DNA from: Bryobacterales bacterium
GTDB taxonomy: Bacteria > Acidobacteriota > Terriglobia > Bryobacterales > Bryobacteraceae
NCBI GenBank assembly: GCA_003164075.1
Contig: PLRZ01000268.1
Location: 1-6,094, forward strand
DNA length: 6,094 nucleotides
Direction of reading: 5' to 3'
Under the pieces are notes generated by a model. The model made no database searches. It saw only the letters and a list, made by a program, of their open reading frames with translations, and was not told where the DNA came from. Below, piece by piece: positions 1 to 6,094 of the stretch (position 1 is the stretch's first letter; each line of letters opens with the position of its first letter). The position numbers and the translations under genes were made by a program.

Positions 1-771
1 TGCTTTCTCGGTGAAAAACGTCGAGGTGAACAAGTGCTCGCCGTAGGGGTTATAGGCGCCCATCGGGAGCCCCACCCGATTGTCCCCAATGGTGCCAAAG
101 GATCTACGCACCGGCCGGTTTGCCGTCGGGTCCGGCGCGGGGCGGGTATACATTCCCACGGTGCTTCCCTGCGTGTGGGTGACCTCGTCTTCGCCGCCGG
201 CATGCAGGTCCATCTTGCAGAAGGTCCAACCGGCCGCGATCCGTTCCTTCAAGTGTTGGCCCATCGTTTCTCCGGTCGGCCGGCTGGTAGTGTCGCAGTA
301 TAGGCGGACGCGATCGCGCATCTTGCCGCCCAGCATCTGCCAGACGGGCACACCCCAGGCCTTGCCGGCCAAGTCCCAGCAGGCAACCTCGATAGCCGAG
401 ACTCCGCCGCCATCGCAGCCAAACCCGCCGTGCTTCTTGATCTTGCGAAAGATCTCCGCCACATTGCACGGGTTCATTCCGATGATGCGGCTCTTCAAAA
501 TCAGGCCATGCGCCTTGCTCGCATCGTACCGGATCTCACCATATCCGGAAATGCCCTGGTTGGTGTCCAGCCGCATGAGCATCGACCGCTCCGAATGCGC
601 GATACGCATGTCAGTGATCTTCAAGGCTGAGGGACCGGAATTTGTATTTACATCGGCCGTGATATTCTCCAAGTCGGCGTTGGTGACGAGGCTCCCTGCG
701 GCGACCGCCGCGGTGGCAGATGTCGTACCCGTGATGAATATCCGGCGAGATACGTTTGGTTGCTGAAACAC
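1..771 (-). CDS. Tat-exported MR/MLE-family (enolase superfamily) protein, C-terminus cut by window edge
   Basis: This frame is continuous for 257 codons from a GTG at 771-769 to the left edge. Residues 8-12 read SRRIF, followed by a small, hydrophobic A/T/G-rich stretch to about residue 29, which is a twin-arginine signal. Residues about 50-110 resemble the enolase N-terminal capping domain (GISGYGEIRYD at 73-83). The MR/MLE signature SAIEVACWDLAGK...GVPVWQMLGG lies at 125-149, and the barrel strand WTFCKMDL at 182-189. Family members abstract a proton alpha to a carboxylate, as in acid-sugar dehydratases and racemases. Here the usual KxK strand reads K186-M-D188, and a long insertion rich in T, P, R and G follows (about 192-250). 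The metal-ligand half of the barrel is off the window, so activity cannot be assigned. An in-frame TAG at 786-784 leaves GTG as the only upstream start. An ATG at 776-774 is in another frame that soon stops. Confidence 0.88.
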   Translation of the reverse strand, partial: MFQQPNVSRRIFITGTTSATAAVAAGSLVTNADLENITADVNTNSGPSALKITDMRIAHSERSMLMRLDTNQGISGYGEIRYDASKAHGLILKSRIIGMNPCNVAEIFRKIKKHGGFGCDGGGVSAIEVACWDLAGKAWGVPVWQMLGGKMRDRVRLYCDTTSRPTGETMGQHLKERIAAGWTFCKMDLHAGGEDEVTHTQGSTVGMYTRPAPDPTANRPVRRSFGTIGDNRVGLPMGAYNPYGEHLFTSTFFTEKA

Positions 772-1207
772 CGCATTTCTCCTCTAAAGTAGGTTTTTCC
801 ACCCTTGATCCTGCGCACAGCGGGGTGTGGCTACCAAGCGACTGTCGCCCAGACGGCATCGTGGGCGGTTGCGCAGCCTGCCTTTTCAGTACTCCCACCT
901 GTTAGGTCCATGGCCCTCGGAAGGCCTCACCGACAACTTATCCGTTCCAAGCCGGTACAGGTCCTCCTCGTCCGATTCCGCCGCCTGCGCATCGGCAGAG
1001 GAAACATGAAATAGAATAGGGTCTTTTGATCTAAATTACCGTTTTGTCCCTGACGGCAACAGTATACACCCATCCGTTTCTTTTGACGCCGTGGAGGCCT
1101 CATTTTGTGGAAGTCACGATTTCCGTCTGAAACGCTGGGTCTTTGGCGGACTCTGCGCCTTAACCGCGCCATTGATGCTCCGGGCACCATCGGCTAAACT
1201 GGCTCAC
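772..1207. other. Divergent intergenic region between the MR/MLE and GH2 genes
   Basis: These 436 bp separate two genes transcribed away from each other, so promoters for both should lie here. I see no convincing protein: the short open frames have poor composition and no ribosome site. The most AT-rich part is about 1005-1070. It contains TTGATC (1026-1031) and a TATACA (1063-1068) that could serve as a -10 hexamer for the GH2 gene, but no well-spaced -35 accompanies it. The octamer AGGCCTCA occurs twice (about 922 and 1095); its meaning is unknown. No riboswitch or tRNA was recognised. Confidence 0.5.
779..785 (-). promoter_or_regulatory. Shine-Dalgarno site for the left MR/MLE gene
   Basis: On the minus strand AGAGGAG ends 7 nt before the GTG at 771. 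This supports the GTG start over the out-of-frame ATG at 776, which lies only 2 nt from the purine run. Confidence 0.7.
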
Positions 1208-3799
1208 ATGAAGTCAAACACTCTCCTGCCGCTGCTTGTGTTCACCGTTCTCGTTTCCGGCAGTCCGCTTTGGTCGACTGGGCCGCCGTACACGCCTCCT
1301 GCGTCGCCGCGGGTCACGTACAATTTCAATTCGGACTGGAAGTTTATCCGCCAGGACGTGGCCGGCGCCCAGGAGGTGTCGTTCGACGACTCCCTATGGG
1401 AGACCGTGAGCACGCCGCATTCCTTCAACGATGTGGACTCGTTCCGCGTAATCATCGACCACAGCGGCGGCGATCGGGGCACGTACAAGGGCCTCGTCTG
1501 GTACCGCAAACACTTTAGACTCCCTGCCAATGCCGCGGGATCGAGAGTGTTCCTCGAGTTCGAGGGCCTGCGCCAGGCCGGAGACATCTATTTCAATGGC
1601 AAGCCCTTCGGCCTGTACGAGAACGGCATCACGGGTTACGGCGTGGACCTAACTTCGGCGGCGCTCTTCGGCGACCAGGACAACGTGCTGGCGGTCGAAG
1701 TGGACAACCGCACGAGCTACCGGGAGCGGGCCACGGACACTCCATACCGGTGGAACGCCAACGATTTCAACCCCGACCACGGCGGGATCAACCGGCGGGT
1801 GTGGCTGCACCTCACGGGGAAAATCTACCAGACCCTGCCCTTGTACTACGGCCTGGGGACTACCGGCACCTATATTTACTGCGGCAATTACGATATCGCC
1901 GGGCACACCTGTGACGTCACGGTGGAATCGCAGGTTCACAATGCCACCGCCGATCGGAGGGTCCCGCAGTCGAACGTCACGCTGTCGGCGATGGTCGTGG
2001 ATCGGGAAGGCGCGGTCCGCGCCGAGTTCAAGGGCGCCGGCGTCGATATGATGGCCGGCGCGAAGACGGTTCTGAAGGCCGCGGGTCCGCTCGCCAATGC
2101 TCGGTTCTGGAGCCCCGACGATCCCTATTTGTACGACGTTTACACCATCCTGACGGTGGATGGCAAAGTAGTGGATGTGAACAAGGTGAGAACCGGATTT
2201 CGCAAAACGGAATTCAAGGGCGGCGCCGGCACGGGCGGCGTATATATCAACGACAAGTTCGTTTATCTCAAGGGATTCTCCCAGCGCACCAGCAACGAAT
2301 GGGCCGGTGTTGGCGCCGGCTATCCCGACTGGATGCACGATTTCAACGCTCAAATGCTGCGCGACAGCAACGGGAATTACATGCGCTGGATGCACGTGGC
2401 GCCGCAGAAGGTGGATGTGGAAGCGTTTGACCGGTTCGGCATCGTCGAGGTCGCGCCTGCCGGCGACAAGGAAGAGGATGCCCAAGGCCGCCAGTGGGAG
2501 CAGCGCGTGAAAGTTATGCGCGACACCATTATCTACTTCCGCAACAACCCCAGCATACTCTTCTGGGAGGCGGGGAACACCGGAGTCACTGCATCCCAGA
2601 TGCAGCAGATGGTGGACCTGCGGAAAGAATTCGACCCGCACGGCGGCCGGGTTATGGGGTGCCGCTCACTGAGCGACCCGGGGGCGATGACTGCGACGGA
2701 GTGGTTCGGCACCATGCTCGGCGGGCCCTACAGCCCCCAAACGCGCGACAGTGCCCCACTGATCGAGACCGAGGATTTCCGCGATGAAGGCGCCCGCCGC
2801 TTCTGGGACGACTATTCCCCTCCCTATTTCGGATTCAAGAAGGGGCCGAACGATACCTGGAACTACAATTCCGAGACCTTCGCCCTGGCACAGGTCAAAC
2901 GGTATTGGTCGTTCTGGTCGAACCGCATTTCCAACCCCGACCCGGAACATTCGAAATTTGCCGCCTACGCATCCATCTATTTCACCGATTCCGACGCTGA
3001 CGGCCGGCAGGATTCGAGCGAGGTCGCACGCGTTAGCGGAAAGCTCGACGCCGTGCGCCTGCCTAAAGAAGCTTACTTCGCGGAGCGCGTGATGCAGAAC
3101 GAAAAACCCGACATCCACATTCTCGGGCATTGGACGTATCCGGCCCACACAACCAAAACCATCTATGTCATCGCCAACAACGTGGACAGCGTCGAATTCT
3201 TCGTGAACGGCACTTCCCGAGGCAAGGTCAGCCAGCCGGAGAACGGTTATGTTTATGCCTTCCCGAACATCGCGTTTACCCCAGGCACAATCAAAGCCGT
3301 CGGTTACAAAGGCGGTATTGCCATGACACAGCACGAACTGAAGACCGCCGACCCGCCCGCGGCGATCAAGCTCACCCTCCACACCGCTCCCGGAGGCTTT
3401 CACGCCGACGGCGAAGATATCGCCCTGATCGATTTCGAAGTTGTCGATGCCGGCGGCGTGCGTTGCCCGACCGACGACGCGCGCGTGGATTTCACGTGGA
3501 GTTCAGTGGGCAGAACTGTTTCGGCCACCGGCCCCGCTATCTGGCGCGGCGGCTACAACTCCGGCAAGACCAACTCCACCAACAACCTCTACCTGAATAC
3601 CGAGGCCGGTATTAACCGCGTAGCCATGCGCTCGACTCTGATGCCGGGGACGATCTCGTTGACGGCCACGCGCGAAGGCTTGCAGCCAGCGACGATCACC
3701 TTCGACTCCAAACCGGTTGCCATGAAGGACGGTTTGACGCAGGAAATGCCGGAAACGCTGACGCCCGCGGTGCGGGTAGTGCCCGCAGATGGCAAATAA
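1208..3799 (+). CDS. Secreted glycoside hydrolase family 2 protein (beta-galactosidase-like) with DUF4982-like C-terminus
   Basis: An 863-residue protein ending in TAA. From the ATG at 1208 it begins MKSNTLLPLLVFTVLVSG, a good Sec signal peptide with no lipobox. Earlier in-frame starts (GTG 1091, ATG 1175) would bury that signal; none of the three has a clear ribosome site. Domain order by eye: galactose-binding jelly roll (about 35-205; NFNSDWKFIRQD, LVWYRKHF, GGINRRVWLHL), Ig-like domain (about 205-335, ending WSPDDPYLYDVYT), TIM barrel (about 335-580), DUF4982-like domain (about 635-715; HILGHWTYP, VEFFVNGTSRGKVSQPENGY) and a C-terminal GH2-type beta domain (about 715-825; PAIWRGGYNSGKTNSTNN). 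The nucleophile candidate is Glu522 in PLIETEDF. The position of the usual acid/base motif WSLGNE reads FWEAGNTG (452-459), with Thr458 where Glu is expected. An EF-hand-like loop lies at 594-605. GH2 enzymes release beta-galactose, glucuronate or mannose residues; the substrate here is unknown. Confidence 0.9.
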   Translation: MKSNTLLPLLVFTVLVSGSPLWSTGPPYTPPASPRVTYNFNSDWKFIRQDVAGAQEVSFDDSLWETVSTPHSFNDVDSFRVIIDHSGGDRGTYKGLVWYRKHFRLPANAAGSRVFLEFEGLRQAGDIYFNGKPFGLYENGITGYGVDLTSAALFGDQDNVLAVEVDNRTSYRERATDTPYRWNANDFNPDHGGINRRVWLHLTGKIYQTLPLYYGLGTTGTYIYCGNYDIAGHTCDVTVESQVHNATADRRVPQSNVTLSAMVVDREGAVRAEFKGAGVDMMAGAKTVLKAAGPLANARFWSPDDPYLYDVYTILTVDGKVVDVNKVRTGFRKTEFKGGAGTGGVYINDKFVYLKGFSQRTSNEWAGVGAGYPDWMHDFNAQMLRDSNGNYMRWMHVAPQKVDVEAFDRFGIVEVAPAGDKEEDAQGRQWEQRVKVMRDTIIYFRNNPSILFWEAGNTGVTASQMQQMVDLRKEFDPHGGRVMGCRSLSDPGAMTATEWFGTMLGGPYSPQTRDSAPLIETEDFRDEGARRFWDDYSPPYFGFKKGPNDTWNYNSETFALAQVKRYWSFWSNRISNPDPEHSKFAAYASIYFTDSDADGRQDSSEVARVSGKLDAVRLPKEAYFAERVMQNEKPDIHILGHWTYPAHTTKTIYVIANNVDSVEFFVNGTSRGKVSQPENGYVYAFPNIAFTPGTIKAVGYKGGIAMTQHELKTADPPAAIKLTLHTAPGGFHADGEDIALIDFEVVDAGGVRCPTDDARVDFTWSSVGRTVSATGPAIWRGGYNSGKTNSTNNLYLNTEAGINRVAMRSTLMPGTISLTATREGLQPATITFDSKPVAMKDGLTQEMPETLTPAVRVVPADGK

Positions 3800-3911
3800 G
3801 CGAAAGGCATCGACGTCTTGGCTGGTGCGGCGCGGCTCCCTGTCAAAGCCACGACCGTTGGGGACTGGTTTCCACTTACGCACAACATCACAGGTCAGGC
3901 AATGGGACCGG

Positions 3912-4331
3912 CTATTGCGGCGGAGCCGGAAAGGCCGCGCTGCCGTCGTTCCACTCGAGGCGCAGGTAATCCCAAACCATGCCGGTCGTGAGATCTCCGG
4001 CCGGAACAGTCAACGTCATGGAGTTCTCGCCGTCTTTCAGCAGCGCGGCGTCGAACTTCTGGGTGTATTGATACCACACGCCCGTATCGGTGTTGTAACG
4101 GAGCGCATTGGTGGCCACCGGGTGGATCGTCCCCACGGCCTGTCCGTTGACCCCTATGGCCAAACCACCGCCGCCGTCCGCTCCGGCCAGCGCCACGCGC
4201 AATACGGCTTGGCCTTTCGAGCCCTTCATGTTGAATTTGATGGTCCAGGTGGTAGCCCGGCCGCGGCCCCAGGCTGGCCACATGTCCTCGGTGCCGGTTG
4301 GCTTGTTTACCCAGCCGAACGGTTGGTTCAA
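3912..4331 (-). CDS. Orphan rhamnogalacturonan-lyase (PL4) C-terminal CBM-like domain, probably a fragment or detached module
   Basis: Read from a TTG at 4331 to TAG at 3914-3912, this gives 139 residues. The chain RGRATTWTIKF (24-33), VLRVALAGADGGGG (43-56), VNGQAVGTIHPVATNALRYN (61-80), WYQYTQKFDAALLKDGENSM (86-105), TVPAGDL (108-114) and DYLRLEWND (121-129) is typical of the beta-sandwich domain III that ends family PL4 rhamnogalacturonan lyases. The lyase and fibronectin-III domains that normally precede it are absent. There is no signal peptide and no good ribosome site at TTG 4331 or at the internal ATG 4283, so it is unlikely to be an independent secreted protein as it stands. The frame is that of the upstream GH5 gene, interrupted by one TGA (4400-4398). 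Possibilities are a C-terminal module of the GH5 enzyme split by mutation or assembly error, stop readthrough, or a remnant of a lost lyase gene. Confidence 0.72.
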   Translation of the reverse strand: MNQPFGWVNKPTGTEDMWPAWGRGRATTWTIKFNMKGSKGQAVLRVALAGADGGGGLAIGVNGQAVGTIHPVATNALRYNTDTGVWYQYTQKFDAALLKDGENSMTLTVPAGDLTTGMVWDYLRLEWNDGSAAFPAPPQ

Positions 4332-4401
4332 GGGATCCGCGAATGCTGTCGCCGGGCGTTGGGGCCGATTCCTGCACAGAAATGGCGCTCGCCGTTTTCA
4401 T
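4332..4401 (-). other. ATGA junction and linker between the GH5 and CBM-like frames
   Basis: The GH5 stop TGA (4400-4398) overlaps an ATG (4401-4399) as ATGA. In that ATG frame the first 21 residues read as a low-complexity linker (KTASAISVQESAPTPGDSIR after Met) with mostly G/C third positions. The CBM-like domain resumes in the GH5 frame, so the linker frame would need a shift near 4340. The GH5-frame reading of the same bases is arginine-rich and less protein-like. This pattern fits two compensating indels in a once continuous GH5-linker-CBM gene, or recoding. Confidence 0.45.
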
Positions 4402-5417
4402 CGGGCCTGCGGAAGAGTGTATTTGCCGGCTATATAGTTCCGTACCAATAGGCCCGAGGGCTTCAGCATGTCATCGGTCCAAGGACCCGTTTCGCTTGCA
4501 CCGGGTTGAAATGCGGCGGACGTTTCCTCCAGGGCTGCAACCGACCAGTTTGCGGAGCCGATGTTGTTTTCATCCAGCCAATTCCACCATAATTGCGTTT
4601 CGGCAGGATCATACGCGCCGCCCCCGGAGGCCGAACTCGTGCCGTACTCGGTGGCAAAAAGAGCAACACCGTTCTTGAGCGCTCTCGCCCCGTTGTCGCG
4701 AAGCGACTGCCGATGAGTCGCCGCGTAAAAGTGTATGGAATAGGCAATATTCGGGGAACGGATAGGATTCTCGGATGCCTCGGCGATTTCCTGGTCCCAG
4801 TGTCTGCTGCCGCAGATGATGATGTTGTCGGGATCGATCGCACGTATCTTTGATATCAGCGCCTCGTGATAAGCCTTGATAACATCCCAGGACTCCTGCA
4901 CCGGCTCGTTCCACGGTTCGTACATGACATTGGGAGTCTTTCCGTAGGCCGTCGCCAAGGCCGAAAAAAAGGACTGAGCCGATGCCACATCGTTTTGGGC
5001 GCCCCCCATTGAATGCCAGTCAATGATCGCGTATATCCCATTCTCGATGCACGCATCGATTACGGTCTTGACTCTGTTCAGTTCATCGGTGGGATTGTTC
5101 TTGTAGTCCCTGGGCAGGACGGCGATTCGAATCACGGTGCACTTCCAGTCGTGGGCCAGGTGGCCGATCGCGGTCGTATTGAAGAACTTCTTCCCCTGTG
5201 GCGCCCAGCAGTACAATGACATTCCATGCAAGGTCGTGGGCGTGCCGTTTCTATCGACAATCTTATTTCCTTTGACGCTGAGCCTGCCGTGAGTGCCCAC
5301 AAAAGTTTGCTGCCCGAGGCATAGGGAAGCCAAGGCCAAACAGATAAACCCAACCAAAGCGGTCCATGAAAAGCCAGACACTTCTGGCCTGCCCTTCGTA
5401 AGTCCAACCCTTAGCAT
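4398..5417 (-). CDS. Secreted GH5 (subfamily 2-like) endo-beta-1,4-glucanase (cellulase)
   Basis: A 339-residue protein expected to cleave internal beta-1,4-glucosidic bonds outside the cytoplasm. The N-terminus MLRVGLTKGRPEV followed by ALVGFICLALASLCLG is a Sec signal; no standard lipobox precedes the cysteine. The catalytic domain runs from about residue 38 to 325: LHGMSLYCW (63-71), TVIRIA with Arg97, IDWHSMGG with His135, VMYEPWNEP with Asn170 and acid/base Glu171, SIHFYAATHRQSLRD with His229 and Tyr231, FATEYGTSSASGGG with nucleophile Glu257, and SANWSVAALEETSAA with Trp291. The TEYGTSSASGGG...ANWS...ETSAA block is characteristic of GH5_2 bacterial cellulases. All expected GH5 active-site residues are present, so the enzyme should be active. 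I chose ATG 5417 because GAGGA lies 9 nt upstream. Alternatives are ATG 5450, or GTG 5459 with AAGGAG 11 nt upstream; a TTG at 5630 gives an implausible leader. The gene runs by an ATGA overlap into the CBM-like region. Confidence 0.9.
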   Translation of the reverse strand: MLRVGLTKGRPEVSGFSWTALVGFICLALASLCLGQQTFVGTHGRLSVKGNKIVDRNGTPTTLHGMSLYCWAPQGKKFFNTTAIGHLAHDWKCTVIRIAVLPRDYKNNPTDELNRVKTVIDACIENGIYAIIDWHSMGGAQNDVASAQSFFSALATAYGKTPNVMYEPWNEPVQESWDVIKAYHEALISKIRAIDPDNIIICGSRHWDQEIAEASENPIRSPNIAYSIHFYAATHRQSLRDNGARALKNGVALFATEYGTSSASGGGAYDPAETQLWWNWLDENNIGSANWSVAALEETSAAFQPGASETGPWTDDMLKPSGLLVRNYIAGKYTLPQAR

Positions 5418-5426
5418 GTAATCGCG

Positions 5427-5431
5427 TCCTC
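5427..5431 (-). promoter_or_regulatory. Shine-Dalgarno site favouring the 5417 start of the GH5 gene
   Basis: GAGGA on the minus strand ends 9 nt before ATG 5417. A second purine run, AAGGAG at 5476-5471, would instead suit a GTG at 5459. The two starts differ by 14 codons ahead of the signal peptide. Confidence 0.45.
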
Positions 5432-5583
5432 GCCACGATTGTACATCCATTATCCACACGAGATCTGTTTCTCCTTTTTGTCCATGGCTACCAAGACCCG
5501 CCGCCCGGCGCTCGCGAGAAAGATCCGAGGACTGCCGCGGGAATGCGGGGCCATACCGGGTTCCCGGAATCGTTCCGCGATGC

Positions 5584-5609
5584 CTAGCAGGTTGCGGAAA
5601 AAGGGTTTT
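5584..5609 (+). repeat. Left terminal inverted repeat of the MITE-like element
   Basis: It begins CTAGCAGGTTGCGGAA and continues with an A-rich then GGGTTTT stretch. It pairs with 5696-5721 at 21 of 26 positions. Confidence 0.65.
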
Positions 5610-5695
5610 GGAGGGCCAAAAACCGGCCAAAACAGGCTTTGGTCCAACGTGAAATCAACAGCTTGCAGAACATAGTAAGTCGATTTGGACTCGTG

Positions 5696-5721
5696 AAAAG
5701 GGTTGTTCCGCAACCTGCCAG
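5696..5721 (-). repeat. Right terminal inverted repeat of the MITE-like element
   Basis: On the minus strand it begins CTGGCAGGTTGCGGAA and continues CAACCCTTTT. It is the inverted partner of 5584-5609. Confidence 0.65.
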
Positions 5722-5850
5722 GGCAGAATTCGGCTCCGATGAGCGTGGTTGGAGCTACAATCTATGCGGCCGGCAGAGTGAAAGTTCCGAGAACCTGTGT
5801 CCCTAATACCATCCCTGTAGGCCAGGAACTCAAAAGGGAAATACTGGAAT

Positions 5851-5858
5851 AAAGGAAG
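5851..5858 (+). promoter_or_regulatory. Shine-Dalgarno site for the right MR/MLE gene
   Basis: AAGGAAG lies within this purine run, 6 nt before ATG 5865. An in-frame TAA at 5850-5852 excludes any start further upstream. Confidence 0.65.
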
Positions 5859-5864
5859 CTGACC

Positions 5865-6094
5865 ATGCATCGAAGAACATTTCTGCACACACTATTGGCA
5901 GGCGGCGCAGGCGTCGCTCTCGGCGCAAGGGTGGCGCATGCGGCCCTGCCGAAGATGAAAATTACCCGTGTTCGCTACTATTCCCCGGGCAGGGAAACGC
6001 GTACGGGGGTTCCGAACCTCACCTCAACTACAAACGTCATCTGTATTGACACCGATGCGGGGATCACCGGAATCGGCGAAGGCGGAACGAAGGA
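5865..6094 (+). CDS. Second Tat-exported MR/MLE-family (enolase superfamily) protein, N-terminal part only
   Basis: There are 76 complete codons before the window ends. The start MHRRTFLHTLLAGGAGVALG is a twin-arginine leader (RR at 3-4, Phe6), with a likely signal-peptidase site near AHA (25-27). From about residue 31, MKITRVRYYSPG, then NVICIDTDAGITGIGEGG (57-74), match the first strands of the enolase capping domain in MR/MLE proteins, where a G-x-x-G-x-G-E turn is usual. The barrel and catalytic residues are beyond the edge, so dehydratase, racemase or epimerase activity cannot be chosen. It has the same architecture as the gene at the left end but a clearly different sequence, so the two are not a recent duplication. 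It is transcribed away from the GH5 gene. Confidence 0.82.
   Translation, partial: MHRRTFLHTLLAGGAGVALGARVAHAALPKMKITRVRYYSPGRETRTGVPNLTSTTNVICIDTDAGITGIGEGGTK

Larger units (their letters stand above)
5584..5721. mobile_element. MITE-like element or IS remnant with 26-bp terminal inverted repeats
   Basis: The ends 5584-5609 and 5696-5721 are inverted repeats matching at 21 of 26 positions, with a perfect 13-bp core GCAGGTTGCGGAA (5587-5599) against TTCCGCAACCTGC (5706-5718). The mismatches are one base each at repeat positions 3 and 17 and a GGG/CCC block at 20-22. The 86-bp interior is non-coding and more AT-rich than the flanking genes. Its size and structure fit a miniature inverted-repeat element mobilised in trans, or an internally deleted insertion sequence. 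No clear target-site duplication is visible. The alternative is a long imperfect stem-loop with a regulatory role. Confidence 0.6.
5418..5864. other. Divergent intergenic region between the GH5 and right MR/MLE genes
   Basis: These 447 bp hold the leader of the GH5 gene (5418-5583), a 138-bp inverted-repeat element (5584-5721) and the leader of the right MR/MLE gene (5722-5864). The last part contains TACAAT (5756-5761), a possible -10 hexamer without a good -35. It also has GTTCCGAGAAC (about 5784-5794), a short interrupted palindrome that could be an operator or chance. I see no credible gene in the region. Confidence 0.5.

Noticed and set aside
80..766. 228-codon open frame on the plus strand
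   Set aside because: It lies antisense to the left MR/MLE gene, whose frame carries a Tat leader and the family signature. The antisense translation has no recognisable motif.
805..1190. Small open frames in the left divergent region, both strands
   Set aside because: They have arginine-rich or random composition, no ribosome sites and no family resemblance.
1649..2641. 330-codon open frame on the minus strand
   Set aside because: It is antisense to the GH2 gene. Long shadow frames are expected in GC-rich DNA with biased third positions, and it has no motif or ribosome site.
2666..3403. 245-codon open frame on the minus strand
   Set aside because: It is also a shadow of the GH2 gene, with low-complexity G/V/R-rich composition and no support.
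3908..3929. Hairpin CCGGCT-N10-AGCCGG at the end of the CBM-like frame, as a terminator for the convergent genes
   Set aside because: The stem is only 6 bp, overlaps the stop codon and has no T-run on either strand.
3895..4401. 168-codon frame starting at the ATGA overlap
   Set aside because: Only its first 20 or so residues look like a linker. Beyond about 4340 it is an R/H-rich shadow of the CBM-like domain, which is coded in the other frame.
5559..5570. Short palindrome CCGGGTTCCCGG
   Set aside because: A 5-bp stem with a 2-base centre is common by chance in GC-rich DNA and has no positional support.
5450..5630. N-terminal extension of the GH5 gene to TTG 5630
   Set aside because: The extension is rich in R, P and G, runs into the MITE-like element and would place about 85 residues ahead of a normal signal peptide.

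Overview
The window (6,094 bp, GC-rich) looks like a polysaccharide and acid-sugar utilisation locus from a free-living, carbohydrate-degrading bacterium. Several exported proteins carry Sec or twin-arginine (Tat) leaders. The GH2 and enolase-superfamily types seen here remind me of Acidobacteriota of the Solibacter/Bryobacter kind. That placement is inference from gene flavour only; the window has no rRNA or marker gene.

Layout, left to right. (1) Positions 1-771, minus strand: the N-terminal 257 codons of a Tat-exported mandelate racemase/muconate lactonizing (MR/MLE, enolase superfamily) protein, whose C-terminus lies beyond the left edge. (2) 772-1207: a divergent intergenic region. (3) 1208-3799, plus strand: a complete secreted GH2 (beta-galactosidase-clan) protein of 863 residues with a DUF4982-like C-terminal part. 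Its acid/base motif is atypical and it contains an EF-hand-like loop. (4) 3800-3911: a short convergent gap. (5) 3912-4331, minus strand: an orphan rhamnogalacturonan-lyase (PL4) C-terminal CBM-like domain. (6) 4398-5417, minus strand: a secreted GH5 (subfamily 2-like) endo-beta-glucanase. Items 5 and 6 lie in the same reading frame, separated by a single TGA and about 22 sense codons. They may be two halves of one bimodular enzyme, or a gene pair with an ATGA junction and a frameshift. (7) 5418-5864: an intergenic region holding a 138-bp element with 26-bp imperfect terminal inverted repeats (MITE-like). (8) 5865-6094, plus strand: the first 76 codons of a second Tat-exported MR/MLE protein, cut by the right edge.

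How the genes could work together (inference): the GH5, the PL4-type binding domain and the GH2 would act outside the cytoplasm on plant or microbial polysaccharide. The two Tat-exported enolase-superfamily proteins would process sugar acids or related products in the periplasm. That location is notable, because characterised acid-sugar dehydratases of this superfamily are cytoplasmic. No RNA gene, CRISPR array or complete insertion sequence was recognised.
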